A DNA stretch of 64,000 bases from Microglena sp. YARC. Taxonomy: Eukaryota; Chlorophyta; Chlorophyceae; Chlamydomonadales; Chlamydomonadaceae. Within the stretch, counting starts at the first letter, position 1; each line of letters opens with the position of its first letter. The position numbers and the translations under genes are program-made. The notes beneath the pieces were generated by a model, which did no database searches, was not told the origin of the DNA, and saw only the letters and a program-made list of their open reading frames with translations. The stretch is from contig CM039465.1 in assembly GCA_022414725.1 (NCBI GenBank), positions 42,924,397 through 42,988,396 on the forward strand, given 5' to 3'. Of this stretch, positions 49,286 to 61,247 are shown piece by piece.

Positions 49286-52200
49286 AATCTTGGTGATACG
49301 GTAGACTAAGGAATCGTACACACACGGTATACCCAACCACCCCACCCCCAGCCATAACATGTAACCCAGGAATCTTGGTGGATACGGTGACTAAGGAATC
49401 GGTATTGGCGGTATAAAATAACAAACCCAGGAATCTGGTGACGGTACGGTGACGATAATCGGTAGGAATAAGGAATCGTATGGTGATACGGTATGGTATA
49501 TCGCGGTATATAATAACAAACTCCAGGAATCTTGGTAGATACGGTGACTAAGGAATCGGTATTTACGGTATAAAATAACAAACCCAGGAATCTTGTGATA
49601 CGGTGACTAAGGAATCGTATTACACGGTATAAAATAACAAAAAGCCCAGGAATCTTGGGGGTGATATCGGTGACTAAGGAATCGGTATTACGGTAATAAA
49701 ATATACAATGACCCAGGAATCTTGGTGATAGGGTTGGTGACGGTATAAATAACAACCCATGACGGTGACGGTAATAAAATAACAAACCCAGGATATCTTA
49801 CTAAGGAATCGGTATTAAAATAACAACCCAGGCACAACGGTATACTAAGGAAAATAAAAACAAACCCAGGAATCATTGGTGATACGGTGACTAAGGAATC
49901 GGTATTACGGTATAAAATAACAAACCCAGGAATCTTGGTGATACGGTGACTAAGGAATCGGTATTTACGGTATAAAATACAAACCAGGAATCTTGGTGAT
50001 ACGGTGACTAAGGAATCGGTACTTACGGTATAAATAACTAACCAGGAATCTTGGTGATACGGTGACTAAGGAAAATCGGTATTACGGTATAAATACTAAC
50101 AGGTAATCTTGGTGATGGACGTTGACTAAGGATCGGTATTACGGTATAAAAATTAACAAACCAGGAATCTTGTGATACGGTGATGAATGGTATTAGGTAT
50201 AAAAAACAAACTATGGAATCTTTTGGTGATACGGTGACTAAGGAATCGGTACGTTACGCGTATAAAATAACAAAACCCAGGAATCTTGGTGATACGGGGT
50301 GACTAAAGGAATCGGTATTACGGTATATATAACAACCCAGGAATCTTTGGTGATACTGACTAAGGAATCGTTATTACGGTATAAAATAACAATAAAAAAA
50401 AAAAAACCCAGGAATCTGTGGTGATACGGTGACTATCGGTATTACGGTATTAAAATAACGAAAATCCAGCAGAATTTGGAATACGTGACTAGGAAAGTAG
50501 CGTATAATAACAAACAGGGAATCTTGTGATTACGGTATAAAATAAAAAGGAATATTAAGGAATGGTATTAATAAATAAATAACAAACCCAGGAATCTTGT
50601 GTGATACGGTACGGGTTTATAAAATAAGGAATCTGGTGATCGTGTACGGTATAAAATAACAAACCCAGGAAATCTGGTGATACGTGAGACTAAGGGAATC
50701 GGTAATTACGGTATAAAATAACAAACCCAGGAATCTTGGTGATACGGGTGACTAAGGAATCGGTATTACGGGTATAAAAATAACAAACAGGAATTCTGGT
50801 TGATAAAGGTGACGGAATCGATATTACGGTAAAAAACAAACCGAGAATCTGGAGACGGTACTAAGGAATGGGTATTACGTATAAAATAACAACCCAGGAA
50901 TCTTTAATACTGGGACTAAGGAGAGATCGGGTGGTATTACGGTATAAAATAAACAAACCCAGGAATCTTGGTTGATACGGGTGACTAAGAATCCCCGGTA
51001 TTACGGTATAAAATAACAAACCCAGGAATTCTTGGGGGGGTGGGGGGATTACGGTGGGACTAAGGAAATCGGTATTACGGGTATATTATCAAAATAAACA
51101 AAGCCCAGGAAATCTTGGTGATTACGGTGACTAAGGATCGGTACGGTATACGGTAGGTACTAGGAATCGGTATTAAATAAAATAACAAAACCCCAGGAAT
51201 CTTTACGGTGATTACGGTGACTAACAAAAGGAAGTATACGGTATTTAAACGGTATAAAATAACAAACCTTGGTGATAAGTGGACAGGAATCTTGGTGATA
51301 CGGTGACTAAATCGGGAATCGGTATTACGGTATAAAAATAACAAACCCAGGAATCTTGGTGATACGGTGACTAAGGAATCGGTATTACGGTATAAAATAA
51401 CAAACCCAGGAATCTTGGTGATACGGTGACTAAGGAATCGGTATTACGGTATAAAATAACAAACCCAGGAAATCTTGGTGATACGGTGACTAAGGAATCG
51501 GTATTTAACGGTATTAAAAATAACAAACCCAGGAATCTTGGTGATACGGTGACTAAGGAATTCGGTATAGGGTATTACGGTATAAATAACAAAACCCAGG
51601 AATCTTGGTGATACGGTGACTAAGAATCGGTAACAAACCAGGAATCTTGGTGATACGGTAAATACAAAAATAACAAACCCAGGAATCTTGGTGATACGGT
51701 GACTAAGGAATCGGTATTACGGTATAAAATAGATCGGTATAAACCAAACCCAGGAATCTTGGTGATACGGTGACTAAGGAATCGGTATTACGGTATAAAA
51801 TAACAAACCCAGGAATCTTGGTGATACGGTGACTAAGGAATCGGTATTACGGATATATAAATAACAAAAAACCCATCGGTTTAGCGGATTAGGAATCGGT
51901 GAGGTATAAAATACGCCAGGAATTTGGTGATACGGTCGATAAGGAATCGGTATTACGGTATAATAAAAAGCAGGAATTGTATAAAATAACATGTTGGTGA
52001 ACGGTGAATAAGGAATCAAAACCCCAGGAATTTGGTGATACGGTGACTAAGGATCGGTATTACGGTATAAAATAACAAAAAACAGGGGAAAAAAAACAAA
52101 CCCTTGGGTGACGGTGACTAAGGAATGGATTACGGTACTACCCAGAATCTTGGTGATACGGGACTAAGGAAGGTGGTATTAGCGGTATATAATCTTGGTG

Positions 52201-52632
52201 AAGGTGATAATCGGTATTAAGGTATAAAATATAAGGAATCGGTATTTACGGTATAAATAAAACAGGAATTTGGGTGATTACGGTGACATACAGGTATTAG
52301 GTATAAATAAAAACCCAGGAATCTTGGTGACGGTGATAAGGCTGTATTCAAGGTATAAAATCCTAAGGAATGGTATTAAGGTATAAATAACAAACGCAGG
52401 ATTTGGTGATAGGAATCGGTATTAGGTATAAATCAGGAATTTGTGATAGGGTTCGGTAATTAAGGTAACAAACAAACGGAATCATTTTTTTTTTTTTTTT
52501 TTTTTTTGTGGTGAAGATATGACGGTGCGGGTATAAAATAACAACAGGAATTTGGTGAGGAATCGGTATACGGTATAAAATAACAAACGAAAACACGGTG
52601 ACTAAGGAATCGGTATTACGGTATGAAATAAA
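49286..52632 (+). repeat. 59-bp satellite, about 55 decayed copies
   Basis: Unit CCCAGGAATCTTGGTGATAC, GGTGACTAAGGAATCGGTAT, TACGGTATAAAATAACAAA. Intact units are clear at 51.3-51.85 kb. Elsewhere there is a dense scatter of small deletions and insertions, worst at 50.4-51.2 and 51.9-52.6 kb, and a T run at 52486-52507. Confidence 0.95.
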
Positions 52633-52679
52633 AAATATTAACTTCAAGATATGTCACAATGAACTTCTAAGGAGGTGGG

Positions 52680-52900
52680 ATTAAGGGGGCGCTAGGTATG
52701 CGACGGGCGGGTTACATCACATAAAAAAAAAAAAAAATAACACGTAGAGTCCAGTTACCATGCTGGTCGACGACCCTCCGGTGAGTCCCAGGTGACTCGA
52801 TAGGGGCTCGAACGAGCAACCTGATAAGACCCCGCACCTGCTTCCGTATGAACCGGGATCGCTATATGATAGAGCCATCCCGTTCCGAACAAGGATCGGT
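52680..52900 (-). repeat. SINE-2, minus copy
   Basis: Reverse of the 15205 repeat: GGGGCTCGAACGAGCAACC (B box), CCCGCACCTGCTTCCG, GGATCGCTATATGATAGAGCC (A box), ATCCCGTTCCGAAC. The upstream GTTACCATGCTGGTCGACGA resembles the SINE-1 body, so the two families may share a tail. Confidence 0.65.
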
Positions 52901-54480
52901 ATTACGGTATAACTATTACCTGTGCAAATTGGATCATGTCAGAGGATAGAAACTAGAATTCCATAATAATAAATATGATATTGAATGCATAGCAGGACAA
53001 CGTCTTCTAGCTCACAACTTAAATTAGTACCTTTCGTTCCGGCATGATTTGCAGGTGCTGTGATATGGTGGTTGACGGTTGAAGAGTCGTAGAGTAGTAA
53101 GATGAAATGCATTTCACATTGAATGTCTGTAAAATGTATTTAACATGCGGTAAGAATTGCACAATTAAATTATCATCCCAGATGAGATGACGATTTAAAT
53201 ATTTAATTATTGAGTAGAATTAAATGATCACTGATTCACTGTCGCTGTGTAGCACTAACTCAAGGCCCCCGTCGATATAATGGTTGTATGGGGTTCAGTT
53301 ATTTTGAGCCTTTCCTATCACGGTTGGGCAAGTCCCTTCAACCTATTTGGCCTACCCCTGGACTGTGACGTGCCCCTGCCAGTGCTTGTATGCACGTAAC
53401 CAGGCTGTACTTCGAATAGCAAGGGAGTAGTTCCGTTTTCGGAACGCGCCCCAAGGTCCCGAATTTCCTAGCCACAATTTATTTCCTAGGATGGCTAACG
53501 GCTTATGGAGTTATGGCTCATCGCAGAGCGCGCTCGCGATCGCGAACGTGAGTGAAACCAGGACAGTATACAGCCATGTGCGAACCCCCAATTCAATTCT
53601 CGTCTTCCTGCGCATCGGCCACCGAGCTGCGAAAGCTAGCATCCCATATACCACACACCTACCTTCCGACCTGGTACTAATACCTGCTTCAATTAGACAC
53701 ATCCGAGCAGCTGTCTCATAGTTTTGCAAGTACACCCTGTCATTCGCAGTTCTCACTTCGCTTCTCCTACCCACTGCCAACCACTTGCTCTAATATATAC
53801 CTAGCTGATTAGCTGCTTCAATTCAGAGAGCTGTATGGGAGGACTCCGGAAGTATTTCGCAGGGCAAGCAGTACCCCAAAGCGCGCGACCCCTTACCACC
53901 TTAGCCGAGGGAGAGCTACTGCTGCGATAAATATAAATCCATCGGTCCATGCGCAGCCTCGGTTGTGCTTCCTCAACTAATAGCAGCACAGGAGCGCGGA
54001 CGTGTGGTGCGACTTCTCGACCCACGTTTAGAAGACATGGCTTTTTCACCATGCACCCAAACATATACCTTTTCCAAGAGCATAATAATGTAATTGCACA
54101 ACAATCTCAGAGCTATTCAGATGGGCAGGTGTTGCCCATGCCCATCTCCATCTCTCCAATAGCCAATAGTATTCCAGGGGCAGCCAGATATATTGCCAGG
54201 TGGGCTGGTGGTGCATGATGGTGCACACTCAGACTGTATTTATTGGCGTACGCTTCCCCTCCAGCTCCCCCCCCCCTCCCTTCCCCCTACGCACACATAC
54301 ACATGCACCCTCTTACACACACCCTCTCACCACACATAACCACCCAAACAAACGCACGTATAGCAGCATATGCGACGCCAAATTTGCTATTTTTGCAGGG
54401 CTGTAACTTTTACCACTGTATTGCCTCCATAGTGATGGCACCAGCTGTCTGGAGGGATGCATGAGCACCTCATCCATTGG
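52901..54480. other. No confident gene; R5 copy at 53285-53370
   Basis: R5 on the plus strand (GAGCCTTTCCTATCACGGTT). 53490-54070 has normal composition and open frames of 76-89 codons on both strands with no recognised family. A C/CA-rich tract (54262-54350) ends in an acceptor-like TATTTTTGCAG at 54400. Confidence 0.45.
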
Positions 54481-54817
54481 GTGTGGGAATAAGTGGTAAG
54501 TTTGTTTAGTGCGTTTTAGTTTTTGGGTGCGTGTAGTGTGTTTTGGTTTTAGTTACATTTGTTAGGTGTTCTTAGTCATGCATGTATCTACACCGACTCA
54601 ATTGCATCATTTCGAGTTCAAGGTTATGCTCTGAAGCATGTAGAACAACAACTTCAGAAAATGGGTTTTCAAATTTCAAATTTCAAATTTCAAATTTCAA
54701 ATATCAAACCTCACTTTCCAAATAAAGCCAACAGTTTGGAATAAAGGTATACTTGAAAGCATTTTGCAAAATGTTTTAAAGTATTTTTGACATTTTTGAC
54801 ATTTTATATATTTATTT
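54481..54817. other. No gene seen
   Basis: Contains (AAATTTC)n near 54665-54700, similar to the AAATTTC run inside T1, then AT-rich sequence leading to the T1 end. Confidence 0.4.
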
Positions 54818-55840
54818 ATCTCTAGAGGTGCCTAAGTCCGAAAACGCCCTAAGTCGATACAAGAATGTGATACAGAGCCGTACATGGCCCAAACTGCTCG
54901 GAATCGAATTCTGTCAGGCTCATATTGTTCGCGACAGTTTCAGCTATGCGCGCAGCTACTTTTCGTGCACGTTCGCATCTGGTCGTGAGCAGCCTTGTTC
55001 GGCAGGCCGGTGGCAGTACATCAGATGTGCGATAATTAGTGATACAAATCCAGATCGCGTCAGATACGAGGCCGCGCGAGCTATTCCGAAGAAAGGTACC
55101 TCGGACGAAAGCTTATCGAACCCTATTACAAGGTCGGAGGCTGCGCTTCAGCCTTGGCCTCGGAATCTACTGAAATAGCTGTACCTCTCAAGATTTCACC
55201 TCCCTGTGGCCTACCACACCAAGGCTCAGGATTAGGGTGTGTTTTCAATGATCTACCCCAAATCGAAAACTGAGTTCAGATGTGGATGTTTGAAGACAAA
55301 TTAAAAAAAAAAATGAAATTTGAATTTTGAATTTTCGAAAAAAAGAAAAAGTTGTTCAAACGCTATATCTTGAGATAGAGCAAAAACGAGGCCCAAAATG
55401 TTTCAATTGAGGCTGTGCAACTCTGACCTAGACTTAGGACACCCACGAAATGTAAATAATCAGTGTTTTGGGGGTCCGTACTCAACTGTACTGCCTGTGT
55501 ACTGCCTTCCAAGACCTTCCGAATAACTACTGGTAGGGAAAGACGTTACACAACATTTGTACCCAGTGTTCTTTTAAAATGGCTTGTTTCGGTCGCGATA
55601 GGCTCCGTATCACTTCCTACGTAAAACCCGTATCGACTTAGGAACCCATAGTAACAAATTAGCATGTTTCACTTGACCTGGTCCCCACCATTTTGAGAAA
55701 AAACCAAATCCGAGTAATTTGTGTGTTGAACTGATGTGGTTGGGCAACTTATTAGCAAAAAATCTTTGTTTTGGGACTTGAGGGCATAGGCTCAATCCAT
55801 CCGTATCACTCAGGGTCTGACTTAGGCACCTATGGAGATA
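54818..55840. mobile_element. Inverted-repeat element T1, compact copy
   Basis: Ends ATCTCTAGAGGTGCCTAAGTC and GACTTAGGCACCTATGGAGAT form a 21-bp inverted repeat with 3 mismatches, set between TTTA-rich flanks. About 1.0 kb, with no satellite. A 116-codon open frame at 54828-55178 lies in the left part; the same region in the large copy is not conserved as protein, so I do not call it a gene. Confidence 0.7.
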
Positions 55841-55944
55841 GATTGATTTTTTGTTTTTTTTTTACATTTTGTTTTTACGTTTTTGACATTTATTTATTTA
55901 TTTTGACATTTATTTATTTATTTATTTATGGCATTTTTACACAA

Positions 55945-56168
55945 TTTGCAGCAGTGTTTGGCGGAGCCCCCTCTTCAATTGGGCGGGAGCCCCCATGTTT
56001 ACCCATTTGTCTGTCTGTCCGACTGACCGACCGACCGAAAAATTGAAGCCTGACATGTCAGCCAACTAACTGGCTTCGGTCAGCTCCAGTCCGTTGCCAC
56101 CTTTGTTCCGTTGCCAACACACTCCGCCAATTTTCCGTGTCGCTTGCTGCGCTGCATAGGACTTGTTC
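55945..56168 (+). repeat. R1 repeat
   Basis: GTTTGGCGGAGCCCCCTC to CTGCATAGGACTTGTTC. Confidence 0.8.
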
Positions 56169-56214
56169 TTAAATAAAGCTAGCCTACATGCTACTACTTA
56201 AGTACTCAGTAATT

Positions 56215-56405
56215 TCCTACCACTATTTAAGGTATCAACTGTACTAACTGTATCAACTGTACTAACTGTATCAACTGTACTAACATCCATGGTTCAGGCC
56301 AACTAACTGTATCAACTGTACTAACTGTATCAACTGTACTAACATCCATGGTTCAGGCCAACTAACTGTATCAACTGTGCTAACATCCATGGTTCAGGCC
56401 AATAT
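56215..56405 (+). repeat. TGTATCAACTGTACTAAC tandem
   Basis: 18-bp unit plus a higher-order unit that includes ATCCATGGTTCAGGCCAAC (three copies). Confidence 0.8.
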
Positions 56406-56719
56406 TTCATGCATGGAGGGAAAGCCGCACTTCTTAGACCAGATTGGTAGGTTACACTGTTCCAGCAATGTTCCTGAAAGTTTTATCTATCTTTCTTTGT
56501 AGCCCATAATTTCCAAGGGAGCATTCCAACAGTCCTCCGAGCGCCAAGACAAAACTAGCAAAATTCTGGTGAAGTATAGCCGTTTCTGACATACCATACC
56601 GTCTCGCATCCTTTTTTATTTTGTTGGCTTTTCTGAGCAGCTTCTAGGCAGCTCCTTCAGCCAGCGTCTATGCTACACCTGTATATTTCGGCAGTTCTAG
56701 CCCCTTTCAGTGATATAAA
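56406..56719. other. No gene seen
   Basis: Ends with an R9 snippet (GAGCAGCTTCTAGGCAGCTC at 56635). Confidence 0.4.
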
Positions 56720-56922
56720 TAGTCTAGTAGTAGACCAGATCGCTTGAGGATGAAGAGTCGGGGTTTGACTCCCCCTTCGGTCGCTCTTGGCGTTGCAGGT
56801 CGTCGTCAACCACGATGGTAGCTTGTCCAGTTGAGGTAGGAGACCGCTCCCCACCCGCGTACGACGGGCTCCCTCAATACCATGCCCCACCAGGCGTTAT
56901 CATTACCTTTGACTGAATAGTC
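56720..56922 (+). repeat. SINE-1 with tRNA-like head
   Basis: A-box-like AATAGTCTAGTAGTAGACC, B-box-like GGGGTTTGACTCCCCC, then the SINE-1 body (GTCGTCAACCACGATGGTAG) and tail (ACCATGCCCCACCAGGCG, TTATCATTAC). Confidence 0.75.
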
Positions 56923-57252
56923 AGGCATTTCCTCAAGTAATTATGTGATTGCCTAAGACGTCCAGCAGCCATAGTACTGGGTGGGGCCATGTTACCATGT
57001 TCAAGTTCAAATTGAATAGCCTGACAGGAGAGCTGCCTAGAAAAGAAAAAATCTGATAGCCGTACATAAACCACCTGAGGAGATATATTTTGAACCTATT
57101 TCCCCCTGGCTGCACAAATTATTTCTTAATAACTTACTTAATTGCTATGCAGATGGAATACACGAGGCAGCGCTTGTTGGAGGAGATGTTGAAATCGTCT
57201 GCAATTAAAGGATCACTGTCAATTTGGATGGCTGGTTTTGTTGGAATGACAC

Positions 57253-57479
57253 CAGGGTACTACATTTTGTCAAATTAGTCAGCGCTTAAAGCGCACAAAC
57301 GTCAAATTGGTCAGAATTTAAAGCGCACAAACGTCAACTTGGTCAGCGCTTTCTAGTGCAAATAGCGCAAAAACTGCCCGCTGCGCCCACAGGGTGTTGA
57401 AAAAACTGTACAAAACGCGCAGTGGGGCTCAAAAAACGTGCGCGAGATCGCGCTGCCGCGTGCGCTTTGTAGTACCCTG
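57253..57479. mobile_element. hAT-like MITE (family A), copy 5
   Basis: 227-bp element with 11-bp perfect inverted ends CAGGGTACTAC and GTAGTACCCTG, and perfect 8-bp target duplications aatgacac at 57245-57252 and 57480-57487. The internal repeat (AGCGCACAAACGTCAA) is duplicated. Confidence 0.93.
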
Positions 57480-57487
57480 AATGACAC

Positions 57488-58140
57488 CTTGGGGTGGGAA
57501 GACAGGAAGGAGAATAGTTACTCAGACAAGTATTACACGTGGAGGCTGGATGTATCAAGCCTCCGGGAGCATCTGTCAATGACTCCTGATCAGGGTTCAG
57601 GCTTAGAACTGCGGCGCCTATGTGCCTTAGTTAGTGAGACAGGCCTAACAGACAGCTAGTTCTGACAGGTTTATAATGAAAGAGAAGGAATATATCCGAT
57701 TGATTGAATGAGTGACTTTCTTTTCAGCTACGAGCAGCAGCTTCTAGGCAGCTCCCCTGACTGGGAAATCAGCCAAAGCTATCTCAAGATAGTGCAGGTG
57801 GAAGCTGACAGAATGTGCTGTCCATACGTGTTGAAATCTTGGGGCCTAGCTTAGTGGCTGGCTCAGGGATCTGCCTAGAAGCTGCTTCTTGTAGCTGAAA
57901 ATAAACTCTATGGATTGAATGGCAAGCCAGGGTAGCTTCCTAGAAGCTACTGCGTGTAGCAGAAGAAAAAAATGCTTGAATCGCTATCTGTGCTCCAGGG
58001 TTCTTCAGAATGCTAATCTTGCATCGCATTTACAATTTGAGAACAGACATCGTAGTCTTACATTTTGGAAGAGTAGTTGCGTCGTAGACCTAGGTTTAAT
58101 TAAGTTTGTTGTACACACCTATCTGTATTGCGTTGCACAT
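57488..58140. other. No gene seen; R9 snippets
   Basis: Three R9 pieces: CAGCTACGAGCAGCAGCTTC (57726), GCCTAGAAGCTGCTTCTTGT (57876) and TCCTAGAAGCTACTGCGTGT (57938). No supported coding region. Confidence 0.5.
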
Positions 58141-58144
58141 GCAC

Positions 58145-58368
58145 GTTTTGAAATCAATTGTGTTTCAACAAACATGTTTTTTAAATCAATTGTGATTCAA
58201 CAAACATGTTTTTAATCAATTGTGCTTCAACATACATGTTTTTAAATCAATTGTGTTTCAACAAACATGTTTTTAAATCAATTGTTATTCAACAATCATG
58301 TTTTTAAATCAATTGTGATTCAACAAACATGTTATTAAATCAATTGTGTTTCAACAAACATGTTTTTG
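58145..58368 (+). repeat. 31-bp minisatellite, 7 copies
   Basis: Unit TTTTTAAATCAATTGTG(T/A)T, TCAACAAACATG. It abuts the R1 copy. Confidence 0.9.
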
Positions 58369-58567
58369 GCAGGAGCCCCCACGGTTACCCATTTGTCTGT
58401 CCGACCGACCGACCGACTGACCAACCGACCGTCTGACCGTGATGAAGCCCGACACGCCAGCCAACGGTCTCGTAACTAACTCGTTTCCGTTGCCACCTGT
58501 TGCTCTGTCGCGATCACTCTCCGCCATTTTTTAGCTTCGCATACGACGCTGCATAGAACTTGTTAAA
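58366..58567 (+). repeat. R1 repeat lacking its head
   Basis: GGCAGGAGCCCCCACGGTTA to ACGCTGCATAGAACTTGTT, missing the first GC-rich hairpin half. Confidence 0.75.
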
Positions 58568-59750
58568 CAAGCTATATCTTCAATCCCCTACATCTTACAG
58601 GGTTTTACGAAAGTCTGGTTTTAAATTCATTTGCCTTTATCCTGTTGGATACGGGATGCAACTTCTAAAGAATTAAAGCGATTGGGATATGATTCCCAAT
58701 TTTAATAGAAGTTGATAATATTAGCTTTTTAGCACTAGCTTACTTCAGGTTTTACTGCACTACCTTGCTTTAGATTTGACTGTATAGCTAGATAAGAGGA
58801 CTGTCTAGAAGTTCCTAGAAGGTTATGGCATTCTTTCTATGTCAATTGGCCTGAACAACAACTTTTATGCTGATTATAGCCTTCCGGCTTCAATTTATTC
58901 CATTTTAAGGTTTTTTATTTTTTGAATTGTTTGAGCCATTTTCGGTTTGTTTGTGCCATGTAATAAAAAATACAAATCGAGACACTGATAGATAGGTATT
59001 AGGGGTATAACTTACCACTAAGGACGCCTTGGGGCGCGTCCCGAATGAAATTAAGTGTATTCTGAATTTAATTTAATTTAATCGTATTGAATGTTGTGTT
59101 ATTTTTAATTGATGTTTTCCTTTTAATTGTATTTAATCAAAGTGATTTGATTGCATTTAATTGCTTTTTATATTATCAACATGATATAACTTACCACAGT
59201 TCAGCGAGGGGCTTGGTCTAGTCTATTTCCAGGCCATTCGCTCGCGAAATCTTAGACATATGGGGGATTGGGGGCACAGCAAATAAGGGCGCACTTAGGT
59301 TAGAGCGACACTAGAGACTGGAGGAGGATGTCACCGTCCTTCCCCCCATTTGCAAGCTCACCTCTGGCAACTGGGCCTCCTTGCCTAAACGGGACAGTCC
59401 AGGGGCCCTGGGACAGTCCGTCCGGTCCTATCATCGATCATCTATGCCTACACAAATAGGTACAGTACTACAGTAGCCTGGGTGACAACTTCGCGGCCCC
59501 CGCGAAGCCTGGGAGAGCTACCAACCTTACTTGACGACACTGCGCGGCCTCCAAGAAATTCTCCCCGTAAAACGACAAAACGAGGAACGAAACACGTTTG
59601 GACTTTTGGGGGGGAAGTTGTGGATTAAATGGCACGAGGTTCTTCGAGCAGCAATAGACTGCCGATGCATACATACATATTCGCATAAAAACTTTTCCAA
59701 AATCTCGATATGTACAGTTGCTTACTCATAGATCCCAATTGTAAGTTCCC
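58568..59750. other. No gene seen
   Basis: AT-rich (ATTTAATTTAATTTAATCG near 59070), then a GC-richer part 59200-59720 with open frames of 66-72 codons only. Confidence 0.45.
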
Positions 59751-59885
59751 AACTGGCCAATAATTCTTCGCCTTGGCCAATAATTAAAATACGATAATCC
59801 TTCGTCCTTGCCTAAAATCCTGCGTCCTGGTAACGAAGCTTTCGTCCTGGCCAAGAATCCTTCGTCTTTGCAGAAGGTAGCATCT
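59751..59885 (+). repeat. About 20-bp tandem (AATCCTTCGTCCTGGCCAAG), first block
   Basis: Five or six diverged copies. A second, longer block is at 60640-60890, on the other side of a duplicated C/G-rich segment. Confidence 0.7.
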
Positions 59886-59999
59886 GCTACGAAAAGCTGA
59901 TAGAAGCCGATCGATTTATTCCGAGCATAGGATGTATATGAAATAATTATTTGCGATTTATTTAGCACTTTTTCAGATTTTCTGAGTACCTCATTTAGG

Positions 60000-60600
60000 G
60001 GGTGGGGGGGCAGCCCTCATTTTGTTTTTGCTAACTTTTTACTCAGACCCCCAAAATCCCAAATGCCATTCTGAAACCTCCCATGGGTAGGCCTTAGTAA
60101 GGGTAGTCTATTGGCACTAGTATTTGTATTTACCCCCCCCCCCCCCCCCCTCCCCCACCCCACCCCACCCCACCCCACCCACCCCACCCCACCCACCCTA
60201 CCCCACCCCACCCCACCCCACCCCACCCCACCCCATCCCACCCACCACCACCACCACCACTGAAATTCTGAGACCACCCATGAGTAGGCCTTGGCAGGGA
60301 AAGTCCATTGGCACCACTTCTGACCTCGTGCAATAAGTAAACAACAAACTGGGGGGGAGGGGGGATGGGGGGGGGGGGGGGGGGGGGGGGGGGCACTGAT
60401 TTTTGCCTATCACGCAATCCAGCCACTGCAAATCCGAGGACGCTATTGTGTGCGCCATCATGTAAACCCCCAAATCCATATATATGTTTTCAAAAAATGG
60501 GCATTTCTATTTTAATGTGTGGGTGTGTGGGTGGGGTGTGGTGGGTGGGTGGGTGGGTGGGGGGCGAGGGGTCAGCCCTCCTTAGGTTTTTTTATTACTA
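60000..60600. repeat. Duplicated segment with (CCCCA)n and poly-G
   Basis: A block with CTGAAACCTCCCATGGGTAG and GTCTATTGGCACTAGT (60070-60122) recurs as CTGAGACCACCCATGAGTAG and GTCCATTGGCACCACT (60266-60320). Between them is (CCCCA)n; after them a G run (60369-60393) and (GTGGG)n. Pro- and Gly-rich open frames are compositional. Confidence 0.75.
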
Positions 60601-60639
60601 TTAGGCATTACGTACCGGTATTGACATTTTTTTACTCCT

Positions 60640-60890
60640 GGTCCTTGCCTAAAATCCTTCGTCGTGGCAAAGAGTCCTTTGTCCTTGTCTAGAATAGTAG
60701 AATCCTGCGTCCTGGCCACGAATCCTTCGCCCGGGCCAAGAATCCTTGGTCCAGGCCAAGCATCTTGCGTCCTTGGCTAGAATCCTGCGTCCTGGCCACG
60801 AATCCTTCGCCCTGGCCAAGAATTCTTCGTCCAGGGCTCCAGGCCAAGCATCTTACGTCCTTGGCTTGAACCCTGCGTCCTGGCCAACAT
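60640..60890 (+). repeat. About 20-bp tandem, second block
   Basis: About ten copies of AATCCTTCGTCCTGGCCAAG and AATCCTGCGTCCTGGCCACG variants. Confidence 0.8.
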
Positions 60891-61034
60891 CGGCGGATCC
60901 GAGGATGTGAGTTGAAGTCTTTAAATCCAGTTCGCCATCTGAAATGTTAAGGCTTTATCCATTACCTTGGATATTAGCACAATATCTGTAAGTCCTCTCG
61001 TCCTAGCTAATTCGTCCACCATTTTTCGCCCAGA

Positions 61035-61144
61035 ATGCCTCGTATGAAGACATTATCATGCATCTCATCGCTCATCGTGGTGATGCTGCTGCTCCAACTC
61101 CCATCGAGCCATGCAACATCTCCGCTGGACTGCAAGCCATTGAA
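61035..61144 (+). CDS. Signal-peptide first exon of a secreted protein
   Basis: ATG at 61035 opens MPRMKTLSCISSL then IVVMLLLQLPSSHATSPLDC. The layout is a textbook signal peptide: basic n-region (R3, K5), hydrophobic core (residues 7-22), small-residue c-region with likely cleavage after SSHA (residue 27). It ends at a strong donor (TTGAA/GTAAGT, 61145) after two bases of a codon. Another frame of the same stretch is also open (NASYEDIIMHLIAHRGDAA), but lacks a start context. The family is unknown. The collagen-like region 2 kb downstream could be part of the same gene. Confidence 0.5.
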
Positions 61145-61247
61145 GTAAGTGTGGTCCGGTAGTGCGGTTTGGTTTCGCGATGCTAGATTGGGGCGCTCAT
61201 ATCATCGAGCTGGCAGTTCCACGTGGTACGCCGATGTACTGATGTAC

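Noticed and set aside
54828..55178. 116-codon gene inside the T1 element
   Set aside because: The corresponding region of the large T1 copy (45660-46010) does not keep the frame; it is probably chance openness.
60124..60600. Pro-, Gly- and Trp-rich open frames on both strands
   Set aside because: (CCCCA)n, (CCA)n and poly-G translation.
61035..61144. Alternative reading NASYEDIIMHLIAHRGDAA as a coding exon
   Set aside because: Open but without a start in good context. The overlapping frame gives a full signal peptide beginning at an ATG and ends at the same strong donor.
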